In this document: positions 1 to 12,100 of the stretch, piece after piece
How the letters are laid out: every line of letters begins with the position of its first letter
Position numbering within the stretch: the stretch's first letter is position 1
Assembly (NCBI GenBank): GCA_964058805.1
Contig: CAXKVV010001713.1
Location: 1 to 28,560, forward strand
Source of the DNA: Schoenoplectus triqueter
Lineage: Eukaryota > Streptophyta > Magnoliopsida > Poales > Cyperaceae
DNA: 28,560 bases
Reading direction: 5' to 3'
Program-made: the position numbers and the translations under genes
The notes under the pieces: generated by a model
Seen by the model: the letters and a program-made list of their open reading frames with translations, nothing else
What the model was told of the DNA's origin: nothing
The model's database searches: none

Positions 1-570
1 CGTAAACGAGTCCGGGCGCGCAAAACATGAAAACGGGACAGGACGCCCTCGGTACCGCCGAAAAAAGTCCGGGCGCGCAAAACATGAAAACTGGATAGGA
101 CTCCCTCGGCACAGCCGAAAACGTGTCCGGGCGCGCAAAACATGAAAACGGGACCAAACGCCCACGGTACCGCCGAAAATGAGTCCGGGCGCGCAAAACA
201 AGTAAAAGGGACCCGACGCCCTCGGTACCGCCGAAAACGAGTCCTGGCGCGAAAAACTTGAAAACGGGACCCGACGCCCTCGGTACCGCCGAAAATGAGT
301 AAGGGCGCGCAAAACATGAAAACGGGACCCGACGACCTCGGCACCGTCGAAAACGTGTCCGGGCGCGCAAACCTTGAAAACGGGATAGGATGCCCTCGGT
401 AACGCCGAAAAAGAGACCGGGTGCGCAAAACATGAAAACGGGACCCGACGCCCTCGGTACCGCCGTAAACGAGTCCGGACGCGCAAAACATGAAAACGGG
501 ACAGGACGCCCTCGGTACTGCCGAAAAAGAGTCCGGGCGCGCAAAACATGAAAACGGGACCCGACGACCG
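1..570. repeat. Left-edge stretch of satellite monomers, no HOR seen
   Basis: About ten monomers, mostly exactly 58 bp; the first interval is 57 bp because of a one-base loss near 60-67. The stretch includes an H-E-type run near 150-300, with an 'aagtaaaagg' E-type monomer followed by 'gtcctggcgc', which is also found in the later HORs. I find no gene or second-level duplication inside it. Confidence 0.85.
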
Positions 571-1391
571 CGGCTGCGTCGTAAACGAGTCCGGGCACGT
601 AAAACATGAAAACGGGACAGGACGCCCTCGGTACCGCCGAAAATGTGTCCGGGCGCGCAAAACATTAAAACGGAACAACACGCCATCGGCACCGCCGTAA
701 ACGAGTCCGGGCGCGCAAAACTTGAAAACAGGAAAGGACGCCCTCGGTACCGCCGAAAAAGAGTCCGGGCGCGCAAAACATGAAAATGGGACACGATGAC
801 CTCGGCTCCGCCGTAAACGAGTACGGGCGTGCAAAACAAGAAAACTGGACAGGACGCCCTCAGCACCGCCGAAAACGTGTCCGGGCGCGCAAAACATGTA
901 AAATGGACCCGACGCCCTCGGTACCGCCGAAAACGTGTCCTCGCGCGCAAAACTTGAAAACGGGACCCGACACCCTCAGTACCGCCGAAATTGAGTCCGG
1001 TCGCGAGAAACTTGAAAGCGAGAAAGGACGCCTTCGGTACCGCCGAAAACGAGTCCGGGTGCGTAAAACATAAAAACGGGACCCGACGCCCTCGGTACCG
1101 CCGTAAACGAGTCCGGGTGCGCAAAACTTGAAAAAAGGAAAGGACGCCCTCGGTACCGCCGAAAAAGAGTCCGGGCGCGCAAAAAATGAAAACGGGACCC
1201 GACGACCTCGGCTCGGCCGTAAACGAGTCTGGGCGCGCAAAACATGAAAACGGGACAGGACGCCCTCGGTACCGCCGAAAACGGTCCGGGCGCGCAAAAC
1301 ATAAAAACGGCACCCGACGACCTCGGCACCGCTGAAAACGTGTCCGGGCGCAAAAACCTTGAAAACGGGACAGGACGCCCTCGGCGCCGCC

Positions 1392-1422
1392 GAAAACGGG
1401 ATAGGGCGCCCTCGGCACCGCC
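1392..1422. repeat. 31-bp truncated monomer, instance 1
   Basis: Two GAAAAC motifs that are normally 58 bp apart through a full unit are here 31 bp apart. This equals loss of 27 bp between the two GAAAACG motifs inside the monomer. The neighbouring left monomer has 'ccttgaaaac' and 'acagg'; the truncated unit has the private variant 'gggatagggc'. Confidence 0.85.
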
Positions 1423-2697
1423 GAAAACGTGTCCGGGCGCGCAAAACATGAAAATGGGACCCGACGCCCTGGGTACCGCCGAAAATGAGTCCGGGCGCGC
1501 AAAACATGAAAACGGGACCCGACGCCCTCGGTACCGCCGAAAAAGAGTCTGGGCGCGCAAAACATGAAAACGGGACCCGACGCCCTCGGTACCGCCGAAA
1601 AAGAGTCCGGGCGCGCAAAACATGAAAACGGGACCCGACGACCTCGGCTGCGTCGTAAACGAGTCCGGGCGCGCAAAACATGAAAACGGGACAGGACGCC
1701 CTCGGTACTGCCGCAAACGTGTCCGGGCGCACAAAACATGAAAACGGAACACCACGCCATCGGCACCGCCGTAAACGAGTCCGGGCGCGCAAAACTTGAA
1801 AACAAGAAAGGACGCCCTCGGTACCGCCGAAAAAGAGTCCGGGGCGCGCAAAAGATGAAAATGGGACACGATGACCTGGGCTCCGCCGTAAACGTGTCGT
1901 CGCACGCAAAATTTGAAAACGGGACCCGACACCCTCGGTACCGCCGAAATTGAGTCCGGGCGCGAGAAACTTGAAAGCGAGAAAGGTCGCCTTCGGTACC
2001 GCCGAAAACGAGTCCGGGTGCGCAAAACATGAAAAAGGGACCTGACGCCCTCGGTACCGCCGTAAACGAGTCCGTGCGCGCAAAACTTGAAAAAGTGAAA
2101 GGACGTCCTCGGTACCGCCGATAAAGAGTCCGGGCGCGCAAAACATGAAAACGGGACCCGACGACCTCGGCTCCGCCGTAAACGAGTCCGGGCGCGCAAA
2201 ACATGAAAAAGGGACAGGACGCCCTCGATACTGCCGAAAACGGTCCAGGCGCGCAAAACATAAAAACGGCACCCGACAACCTCGGCACCGCCGTAAACGA
2301 CTCCGGGCGCGCAAAACATGAAAACGTGACCCGACGACCTCGGCATCGCTGAAAACGTGTCCGGGCGCGCAAAACATGAAAATGGGACCCAACGCCCATG
2401 GTACCGCCGAAAACGAGTCCGGGCGCGCAAAACTTGAAAAAGGGAAAGGACGCCCTCGGTATCGCCGAAAAAGAGTCCGGGCGCGCAAAACATTAAAACG
2501 GGACCCGACGACCTCGGCTCGGCCGTAAACGAGTCTGGGCGCGCAAAACATGAAAACGGGACAAGACGCCCTCGGTACCGCCGAAAACGGTCCGGGCGCG
2601 CAAAACATAAAAACGGCACCCGACGACCTCGGCACCGCTGAAAACGTGTCCGGGCGCAAAAACCTTGAAAACGGGACAGGACGCCCTCGGCGCCGCC

Positions 2698-2728
2698 GAA
2701 AACGGGATAGGGCGCCCTCGGCACCGCC
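2698..2728. repeat. 31-bp truncated monomer, instance 2
   Basis: It shares 'gggatagggc' and its flanks with the unit at 1392, lying 1,306 bp downstream. It is therefore the same unit copied within HOR-A, not an independent deletion. Confidence 0.85.
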
Positions 2729-3480
2729 GAAAACGTGTCCGGGCGCGCAAAACATGAAAACGGGACCCGACGCCCTTGGTACCGCCGAAAACGAGTCCGG
2801 GCGCGCAAAACATGAAAACGGGACCGGACGCCCTCGGTACCGCCGAAAAAGAGTCCGGGCGCGCAAAACATGAAAACGGGACCCGACGACCTCGGCTGCA
2901 TCATAAACGAGTCCGGGCGCGCAAAACATGAAAACGGGACAGGACGCCCTCGGTACTGCCGCAAACGTGTCCGGGCGCGCAAAACATGAAAACGGAACAC
3001 CACGCCATCGGCACCGCCGTAAACGAGTCCGGGCGCGCAAAACTTGAAAACAGGAAAGGACGCCCTCGGTACCGCCGAAAAAGAGTCCGGGGCGCGCAAA
3101 AGATGAAAATGGGACACGATGACCTGGGCTCCGCCGTAAACGTGTCGTCGCACGCAAAACTTGAAAACGGGACCTGACACCCTCGGTACCGCCGAAATTG
3201 AGTTCGGGAGCGAGAAAGGTCGCCTTCGGTACCGCCGAAAACGACTCTGGGTGCGCAAAACATGAAAAAGGGACCTGACGCCCTCGGTACCGCCGTAAAC
3301 GAGTCCGTGCGCGCAAAACTTGTAAACGGGACCCGACGACCTCGGCTCCGCCGTAAACGAGTCCGGGCGCGCAAAACATGAAAACGGGACAGGACGCCCT
3401 CGATACCGCCGAAAACGGTCCAGGCGCGCAAAACATAAAAACGGCACCCGACAACCTCGGCACCGTCGTAAACGACTCCG

Positions 3481-4419
3481 GGCGCGCAAAACATGAAATC
3501 GGCACCCGTCGCCCACGGTACCGCCGAAAATGAGTCCGGGCGCGCAAAACATGAAAACGTGACCCGACGACCTCGGCACCGCTGAAAACGTGTCCGGGCG
3601 CGCAAAACATGAAAATGGGACCCAACGCCCTCGGTACCGCCGAAAACGACCTCGCGCGCGCAAAACATGAAAACCGGACCCGACGCCCTCGGTACCGCCG
3701 TAAACGAGTCGGGGCGCGCAAAACAAGGAAATGGGAAAGGACGCCCTCGGTACCGCCGAAAAAGAGTCCGGGCGCGCAAAACATGAAAACGGGACACGGC
3801 GCCATCGGCACCGCCGTACACGAGTCCGAGCACGCAAAACTTGAAAATGGGAAAGGACGCCCTCGGTACCGTCGAAAACGAGCCCGGGCGCGCAAAACTA
3901 GAAAACGGGACCCGAAGACATCGGCATCGCCGAAAACGAGTCCGGGCACGCAAAACATGAAAACGGGACCCGAGGACCTCGGCAACGCCCAAAACGTGTC
4001 CGGGCGCGCAAAACATGAAAACGGGACAGGACGCCCTCGGTATCGCCGAAAACGATTCCGGCCGCGCAATACATGAAAACGGGACCCGACGACCTCGGCA
4101 CCGTCGTAAACGAGTCCGGGCGCGCAAAACTTGAAAACGGGAAAGGATGCCCTCGGTAACGCCGAAAACGAGTCCGGGCGCGCAAAACATGAAAACGGGA
4201 CCCGACGACCTCGGCACCACCGAAAATGAGTCCGTGGGCGCAAAACATGAAAACGGGACCCGTCGACCTCGGCAACGCCCAAAACGTGTCCGGGCGCGCA
4301 AAACACGAAAACGGGACAGGACGCCCTCGGTATCGCCGAAAACGAGTCCGGGCGCGCAAAACATGAAAACGGGATCCGACGCCCTTGGCACCGCCGTAAA
4401 TGAGTCAAGGCGCGCAAAA
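3481..4419. repeat. Diverged monomers with a 5-monomer (290-bp) duplication
   Basis: Mostly 58-bp monomers. A block around 3960-4130 containing 'ggcaacgcccaaaacgtg' and then 'ctcggtatcgcc' (GGTATC at 4039) recurs 290 bp later (GGTATC at 4329). The two halves differ at several positions, so this duplication is older than those in the centre of the window. No gene is seen. Confidence 0.7.
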
Positions 4420-4825
4420 CTTGAAAACAGGAAAGGACGCGCTCGGTAACGCCGAAAACGAGTCCGGACGCGCAAAACATGAAAACGGGACCCGGCGACC
4501 TCGGCACCACCGTAAACGAGTCCGGGCGCGCAAAACATGAAATCGGGACCCGTCGCCCACGGTACCGCTGAAAACGGGTCCTGGCACGCAAAACCTGAAC
4601 ACGGGACCCGACGACCTCGGCACCGCGGAAAACGTGTCCGGGTGCTCAAAACATGAAAACGGGACCAGACGACCACGGCAACGCCCAAAACGTGTCCGGG
4701 CGCGCAAAACTCGAAAACGGGACAGGACGCCCTCGGTACCGCCGAAAATGAGTCCGGGCGAGCAAAACATGAAAACGGGACCCGACGCCCTCGGCACCGC
4801 CGTAAACGAGTCCGGGCACGCAAAA
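4420..4825. repeat. 406-bp, 7-monomer cassette (reference instance)
   Basis: Seven monomer types occur in order: C (CTTG, AAAGG, 'ggtaac'), A (GACCTCGGCACC, CCGTAAAC), F ('gaaatcggg', 'cgcccacggtacc'), A' (ending before a D0 unit), D0 ('cggcaacgcccaaaac'), D (CTCG, ACAGG) and G (CGCCCTCGGCACC, CCGTAAAC). The next C unit starts at 4826, exactly 7 x 58 bp downstream. The same order recurs at many places in the window, often embedded in larger HORs. Confidence 0.75.
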
Positions 4826-5440
4826 GTTGAAAACGGGAAAGGACGCCCTCGGTACCGCCGAAAACGAGTCCGGGCGAGCAAAACATGAAAACGGGACCCG
4901 ACGCCCTCGGTACCCCCAAAACGAGTCCGGGCGCGCAAAACATGAAAACGGGACCCGACGACCTCGTCACCGCCGTAAATGTGTCCGGGCGCGCAAACCT
5001 TGAAAACGGGACAGGACGCCCTCGGCACCGCCGAAAACGTATTCGGGCGCGCAAAATATGAAAACGGGACCCGACGGCCTCGGTACCGCCGAAAACGTGT
5101 CCGGGCGCGCAAAACTTGAAAACGGGAAAGGACGCCCTCGGTACAGCCAAAAATAAGTCCGGGCGCGCAAAACATTAAAACGAGACCCGACGCCCTCGGT
5201 ACCGCCGTAAATGAGTCCGGGCGCGCAAAACTTGAAAACGGGAAAGGACGCCTCGGTACCGCCGAAAAAGAGTCCGGTCGCGCAAAACATGAAAACAGGA
5301 CCCGACGACCTCGGCTCCGCCATAAACGAGTCCGGGCGCGCAAAACATGAAAACGGGACAGGACGCCATCGATACCGCCGAAATCGAGTCTGGGCACGCA
5401 AAACATAAAAACGGCACCCGACGACCTCGGCACCGTCGAA
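4826..5440. repeat. Diverged monomers between the cassette and HOR-B
   Basis: About ten to eleven monomers with scattered substitutions. Two single-base losses are visible, at 'ggtacccccaaaac' near 4911 and at 'aaggacgcctcgg' near 5246. Neither the 23-mer nor the 15-mer spacing gives a convincing match here. Nothing else is seen. Confidence 0.7.
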
Positions 5441-7534
5441 AACATGTCCGGGCGCGCAAAACTCGAAAACGGGAAAGAACGCCCTCGGTAGCGCCGAAAA
5501 TGAGTCCGGGCGCGCAAAACATGAAAACGGGACCCGACGACCTCGGCACCGCCGAAAAAGTGTCCGGGCGCGCAAACCTTGAAAACGGGACAGGACGCCC
5601 TCGGCAACGCCGAAAACGTGTCCGGGCGCGCAAAACATGAAAATAGGACCCGACGCCCTCGGCACCGCCGTAAACGAGTTTGGGCGCGCAAAACATGAAA
5701 ACGGGACCCGACGACCTCGGCAACGCCCAAAACGTGTCCGGGCGCGGAATACTCGAAAACGGGACAGGACGCCCTCGGCACCGCCGTAAACGAGTCCGGG
5801 CGCGCAAAACATGAAAACGGGACCCGACACCCTCGGCACCGCCGTAAACGAGTCCGGGCGCGCAAAACTTGAAAACGGTAAAGGACGCCCTCGGTAACGC
5901 CGAAAACGAGTCCGGGCGCACAAAACATGAAAACGGGACCCGACGACGTCGGCACCGCCGTAAACGAGTCCGGGCGCACAAAACATGAAATCGGGACCCG
6001 TTGCCCACGGTACCGCCGAAAACGAGTTCAGGCGCGCAAAACATGAAAACGGGACCCGACGACCTTGGCACCGCCGAAAACTAGTCCGGGCGCGCAAAAC
6101 ATGAAAATGAGACCCGACGACCTCGGCAACGCCCAAAACGTGTCCGGGCGTGCAAAACTCGAAAACGGGACAAGACGCCCTCGGTTCCGCCGAAAACGAG
6201 TCCGGGTAAGCAAAACATGAAAACGGGACTCAACGCCCTCGGCACCGGAGTAAACGAGTCCGGGCGCGCAAAACATGAAAACGGAACCCGACGCCATCGG
6301 TACCGCCGAAAACGTGTCCGGGTGCGCAAACCTTGAAAACAGAACAGGACGCCCTCGGCACCGCCGAAAACGTGTCCGGGCGTGCAAAACATGAAAACGG
6401 GCCCAAACGCCCACGGTACCGCCGAAAAAGAGTCCGGGCGCGCAAAACAAGTAAAAGGGACTCGACGCCCTCGGTACCGCTGAAAATGAGTCCTGGCGCG
6501 CAAAACTTGAAAACGGGACCCGACGCCCACGGTACCGCCGAAAACGAGTCCGGGCGCGCAAAACATGTAAAAGGGAACCAACGCCCTCGGTACCGCCGAA
6601 AACGAGTCCTCGCGTGCAAAACTTGAAAACGGGACCCGACGCTCTCGGTACCGCCGAAAATGAGTCCGGGAGGGCAAAACATGAAAACGGGACCCGACGC
6701 CCTCGATACGGCCGAAAACGAGACCGGGCGCGCAAAACATGAAAACGGGACCCGACGACCTCGGCACCGCCGAAAACATGTCCGGGCGCGAAAAACTTGA
6801 AAACGGGAAAGAACGCCCTCGGTAGCGCCGAAAATGAGTCCGGGCGCGCAAAACATGAAAACGGGACCCGACGACCTCGGCACCGCCGAAAAAGTGTCCG
6901 GGCGCGCAAACCTTGAAAACGGGACAGGACGCCCTCGGCAACGCCGAAAACGTGTCCGGGCGCGCAAAACATGAAAACGGGACCCGACGCCCTCGGCACC
7001 GCCGTAAACGAGTCTGGGCGAGCAAAACATGAAAACGGGACCCGACGACCTCGGCAACGCCCAAAACGTGTCCGGGCGCGGAAAACTCGAAAACGGGACA
7101 GGACGCCCTCGGCACCGCCGTAAACGAGTCCGGGCGCGCAAAACATGAAAACGGGACCCGACACCCTCGGCACCACCGTAAACGAGTCCGGGCGCGCAAA
7201 ACTTGCAAACGGGAAAGGACGCCCTCGGTAACGCCGAGAACGAGTCCGGGCGCACAAAACATGAAAATGGGACCCGACGACCTCGGCACCGCCGTAAACG
7301 AGTCCGGGCGCACAAAACATGAAATCGGGACCTGTTGCCCACGGTACCGCCGAAAACGAGTTCAGGCGCGCAAAACATGAAAACGGGACCCGACGACCTC
7401 GGCACCGCCGAAAACTAGTCCGGGCACGCAAAACATGAAAACGAGACCCGACGACCTCGGCAACGCCCAAAACGTGTCCGGGCGCGCAAAACTCGAAAAC
7501 GGGACAAGACGCCCTCGGTTCTGCCGAAAACGAG
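5441..7534. repeat. HOR-B: 1,334-bp (23-monomer) higher-order repeat
   Basis: Rare variants recur exactly 1,334 bp apart. 'aacatgtccg' lies at 5441 and 6775; 'actagtccgg' near 6080 and 7414; 'tcggtt.cgccg' at 6181 and 7515. The 23-mer contains the 7-monomer cassette (C units at 5868 and 7202) and an H-E-'tcctcg' run near 6525-6660. The same landmark set returns at 9835, 12560 and 13894. Copies differ by scattered substitutions, so this HOR is older than the 867-bp block. Confidence 0.85.
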
Positions 7535-7998
7535 TCCGGGTGAGCAAAACATGAAAATGGGACTCGACGCCCACGGCACCGGGGTAAACGAGTCCGGGCG
7601 CGCAAAACATGAAAACGGAACCCGACGCCATCGGTACCGCCGAAAACGTGTCCGGGTGCGCAAACCTTGAAAACAGGACAGGACGCCCTCGGCACCGCCG
7701 AAAAAGTGTCCGGGCGTGCAAAACATGAAAACGGGCCCAAACGCCCACAGTACCGCCGAAAAAGAGTCCGGGCGCGCAAAACAAGTAAAAGGGACTCGAC
7801 GCCCTCGGTACCGCTGAAAATGAGTCATGGCGCGCAAAACTAGAAAACGGGACCCGACGGCCACGGTACCGCCGAAAACGAGTCCGGGCGCGCAAAACAT
7901 GTAAAAGGGACCCAACGCCCTCGGTACCGCCGAAAACGAGTCCTCGCGCGCAAAACTTGAAAACGGGACCCGACGCTCTCGGTACCGCCGAAAATGAG

Positions 7999-8346
7999 TC
8001 CGGGAGGGCAAAACATGAAAACGGGACCCGACGCCCTCGGTACGGCCGAAAACGAGTCCGGGCTCGCCAAACATGAAAACGGGACCCGACGACCTCGGCA
8101 CAGCCGAAAACATGTCCGGCCGCGAAAAACTTGAAAACGGGAAAGAACGCCCTCGGTAGCGCCGAAAATGAGTCCGGGAGGGCAAAACATGAAAACGGGA
8201 CCCGACGCCCTCGGTACGGCCGAAAACGAGTCCGGGCGCGCAAAACATGAAAACGGGACCCGACGACCTCGGCACCGCCGAAAACATGTCCGGGCGCGAA
8301 AAACTTGAAAACGGGAAAGAACGCCCTTGGTAGCGCCGAAAACGAC
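7999..8346. repeat. 174-bp (3-monomer) tandem duplication, first instance
   Basis: A trimer starting 'tccgggagggc' occurs at 7999-8172 and 8173-8346. Monomers two and three carry 'aaacatgtccgg' and the 'ggaaagaacgcc'/'ggtagcgcc' variants. The pair differs at a few sites, more than the 812-bp copies differ from each other. Confidence 0.85.
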
Positions 8347-8810
8347 TCCGGGTGAGCAAAACATGAAAATGGGACTCGACGCCCACGGCACCGGGGTAAA
8401 CGAGTCCGGGCGCGCAAAACATGAAAACGGAACCCGACGCCATCGGTACCGCCGAAAACGTGTCCGGGTGCGCAAACCTTGAAAACAGGACAGGACGCCC
8501 TCGGCACCGCCGAAAAAGTGTCCGGGCGTGCAAAACATGAAAACGGGCCCAAACGCCCACAGTACCGCCGAAAAAGAGTCCGGGCGCGCAAAACAAGTAA
8601 AAGGGACTCGACGCCCTCGGTACCGCTGAAAATGAGTCATGGCGCGCAAAACTAGAAAACGGGACCCGACGGCCACGGTACCGCCGAAAACGAGTCCGGG
8701 CGCGCAAAACATGTAAAAGGGACCCAACGCCCTCGGTACCGCCGAAAACGAGTCCTCGCGCGCAAAACTTGAAAACGGGACCCGACGCTCTCGGTACCGC
8801 CGAAAATGAG

Positions 8811-9158
8811 TCCGGGAGGGCAAAACATGAAAACGGGACCCGACGCCCTCGGTACGGCCGAAAACGAGTCCGGGCGCGCCAAACATGAAAACGGGACCCG
8901 ACGACCTCGGCACAGCCGAAAACATGTCCGGCCGCGAAAAACTTGAAAACGGGAAAGAACGCCCTCGGTAGCGCCGAAAATGAGTCCGGGAGGGCAAAAC
9001 ATGAAAACGGGACCCGACGCCCTCGGTACGGCCGAAAACGAGTCCGGGCGCGCAAAACATGAAAACGGGACCCGACGACCTCGGCACCGCCGAAAACATG
9101 TCCGGGCGCGAAAAACTTGAAAACGGGAAAGAACGCCCTTGGTAGCGCCGAAAACGAG
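8811..9158. repeat. 174-bp (3-monomer) tandem duplication, second instance
   Basis: This is the same trimer pair 812 bp downstream (8811-8984 and 8985-9158). Because the pair lies inside both 812-bp copies, the 174-bp duplication happened before the 812-bp one. Confidence 0.85.
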
Positions 9159-12100
9159 TCCGGGCGCGCAAAACATGAAAACGGGACCCGACGACCTCGG
9201 CACCGCCGAAAATGTGTCCGGGCGCGCAAACCTTGAAAACGGGACAGGACGCCCTCGGCAACGCCGAAAATGTGTCCGGGCGCGCAAAACATGAAAACGG
9301 GACCCGACGCCCTCGGCACCGCCGTAAACGAGTCTGGGCGCGCAAAACATGAAAACGGGACCCGATGACCTCGGCAACGCCCAAAACGTGTCCGGGCGTG
9401 GAAAACTCGAAAACGGGACAGGACGCCCTCGGCACCGCCGTAAACGAGTCCGAGCGCGCAAAACATGAAAACGGTACTCGACACCCTCAGCACCGCCGTA
9501 AACGAGTCCGGGCGCGCAAAACTTGAAAACGGGAAAGGACGCCCTCGGTAACGCCGAAAACGAGTCCGGGCGCACAAAACATGAAAACGGGACCCGACGA
9601 CCTCGGCACCGCCGTAAACGAGTCCGGGCGCACAAAACATGAAATCGGGACCCGTTGCCCACGGTACCGCCGAAAACGAGTTCAGGCGCGCAAAACATGA
9701 AAACGGGACCCGACGACCTCGGCACCGCCGAAAACTAGTCCGGGCGCGCAAAACATGAAAACGAGACCCGACGACCTCGGCAACGCCCAAAACGTGTCCG
9801 GGCACGCAAAACTCGAAAACGGGACAAGACGCCCTCGATTCCGCCGAAAACGAGTCCGGGTGAGCAAAACATGAAAACGGGACTCGACGCCCACGGCACC
9901 GGGGTTAACGAGTCCGGGCGCGCAAAACTTGAAAACGGAACCCGACGCCATCGGTACCGCCAAAAACGTGTCCGGATGCGCAAACCTTGAAAACGGGACA
10001 GGACGCCCTCGGCACCGCCGAAAACGTGTCCGGGCGTGCAAAACATGAAAACGGGACCAAACGCCCACGGTACCGCCGAAAAAGACTCCGGGCGCGCAAA
10101 ACAAGTAAAAGGGACTCGACGCCCTCGGTACCGCTGAAAATGAGTCCTGGCGCGCAAAACTTGAAAACGGGACCCGACGCCCACGGTACCGCCAAAAACG
10201 AGTCCGGGCGCACAAAACATGAAAACGGGACCCGACGGCCTCGGCACCGCAGAAAACATATCCGCGCGCGCAAAACTTGAAAACGAGAAAGGACACCCTC
10301 GGTACAGCCAAAATGAGTACGGGCGCGCAAAACATGAAAACGGGACCCGACGCCCACGGTACCGCTGTAAACGAGTCCGGGCGCGCAAAACTTGAAAATG
10401 GGAAAGGACGCCCTCGGTACCGCCGAAAAAGAGTTCGGGCGCGCAAAACATGAAAACGGGACCCGACGACATCGGCACCGCCGTAAACAAGTCCGGGCGC
10501 GCAAAACATGAAAACGGGACCCGACGACGTCGGCACCGCCGAAAACGAGTTCGGGCGCGCAAAAGATGAAAACGGGACCCGACGACCTCGGCAACGCCCA
10601 AAATGTGTCGGGGCGCGCAAAACTCGAAAACGGGACAGGACGCCCTTGGTACCGCCGAAAACGTGTCCGGGCGCGCAAAACATGAAAACGGTACCCGACG
10701 CCCTCGGCACCGCCGTAAACGAGTCCGGGCGCGCAAAACTTGAAAACGAGAAAGGTCGCCCTCGGTAACGCCGAAAATGAGTCCGGGCGCGCAAAACATG
10801 AAATCGGGACCCGTCGCCCACGGTACCGCCGAAAACGAGTCCGGGCGCGCAAAACATGAAAACAGGACCCGACGACCTCGACAACGCCCAAAATGTGTCC
10901 GGGCGCGCAAAACTCCAAAACGGAACAGGACGCCCTTTGTACCGCCGAAAACGTGTCCGGGCGCGCAAAACATGAAAACGGTACCCGACGCCCTCGGCAC
11001 CGCCGTAAACGAGTACGGGCGCGCAAAATTTGAAAACGGGAAAGGTCGCACTCGGTAACGCCGAAAATGAGTCCGGGCGAGCAAAACATGAAATCGGGAC
11101 CCGTCGCTCACGGTACCGCCGAAAACGTGTCCGGGCGCGCAAACCTAGAAAACGGGATGGGACGCCCTCGGCACCGCCGAAAACGTGTCCGGGCCCGCAA
11201 AACATGAAAATGGGACCCGACGCCCACGGTACCGCCGAAAACGAGTCCGGGCGCGCAAAACATGTAAAAGGGACCCCACGCCCTCGGTACCGCCGAAAAC
11301 GAGTCCTCACGCGCAAAACTTGAAAACGGGACCCGACGCTCTCGGTACCGACGAAAATGAGTCCGGGAGGGAAAAACAATAAAACGGGACCCGACGACCT
11401 CGGTACGGCCGAAAAGGAGTCCGGGCGCGCAAAAATTGAAAACGAGACCCGACGACCTCGGCACCGCCGAAAACGTGTCCGGGCGCGCAAACCTTGAAAA
11501 CGGGACAGGACGCCCTCGGCAACGCCGAAAACGTGCCCGGGCGCGCAAAACATGAAAACGGGACCCAACGACCTCGGCAACGCCCAAAACCTGTATGGGC
11601 GCGTAAAACTCGAAAACGGGACAGGACGCCCTCGGCACCGCCGTAAACGTGTCCGGGCGCGCAAAACATGAAAACGGGATCCGACACCCTCGGCACCGCC
11701 GTAAACGAGTCCGGGCGCGCAAAACTTGAAAACGGGAAAGGACGCCCTCGGTAACGCCGAGAACGAGTCCGAGCGCACAAAACATGAAAACGGGACCCGA
11801 CGACCTCGGCACCGCCGTAAACGAGTCCGGGCGCACAAAACATGAAATCGGGACCCGTCGCCCGCGGTACCGCCGAAAACGAGTTCGGGCGCGCAAAACA
11901 TGAAATCAGGACCCGACGACCTCGGCACCGCCGAAAAAGTGTCCGGGCGCGCAAACCTTGAAAACGGGACAGGACGCCCTCGGCAACGCCGAAAACGTGT
12001 CCGGGCGCGCAAAACATGAAAACGGGACCAGACGCCCTCGGCACCGCCGTAAACGAGTCTAGGCGCGCAAAACATGAAAACGGGACCCGACGACCTCGGC

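Larger units (their letters stand above)
571..3480. repeat. HOR-A: ~1.07-1.25 kb higher-order repeat, about 2.5 copies
   Basis: Rare variants recur in the same order. 'cggctgc' lies at 571, 1645 and 2893, and 'cggaaca.cacgcc' at 671, 1745 and 2993, giving spacings of 1,074 and 1,248 bp. A downstream 'gcgagaaa' monomer lies near 1004, 1963 and 3211. Copies are 571-1644, 1645-2892 and 2893 to about 3480. Copy 1 has two extra monomers near 830-945, copy 2 has four extra monomers, and copy 3 has lost one monomer near 3320. Spacings are half-integral multiples of 58 because copies 1 and 2 each carry one 31-bp truncated monomer. No coding or regulatory feature is evident. Confidence 0.8.
7535..9158. 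repeat. 812-bp (14-monomer) tandem duplication inside HOR-B
   Basis: Positions 7535-8346 and 8347-9158 are near-identical 812-bp copies. Both begin 'tccgggtgagc' and carry the unusual 'caccggggtaaac' and 'cgcccacagtacc'. The only difference I noticed is 'gggctcgcc' near 8061 against 'gggcgcgcc' in copy 2. The monomer at the internal junction is a hybrid: its left part matches the end of copy 2 ('cttggtagcgcc') and its right part matches the start of copy 1. That is the expected product of unequal exchange. Confidence 0.9.

Noticed and set aside
780..1073. Many plus-strand frames of about 60-236 codons starting MKTG or MKMG
   Set aside because: The start is the CATGAAAAC of a monomer and the stop is a TGA in the same motif a few units later. 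Lengths such as 97 codons follow from 5 x 58 bp. None has independent support.
860..4591. Minus-strand open frame of 1,243 codons, with overlapping long frames in the other two phases
   Set aside because: It is satellite sequence read in rotating phase. All three minus frames are open over the same DNA, the residues repeat every 58 with the monomer's own variation, and there is no start context, intron or unique domain.
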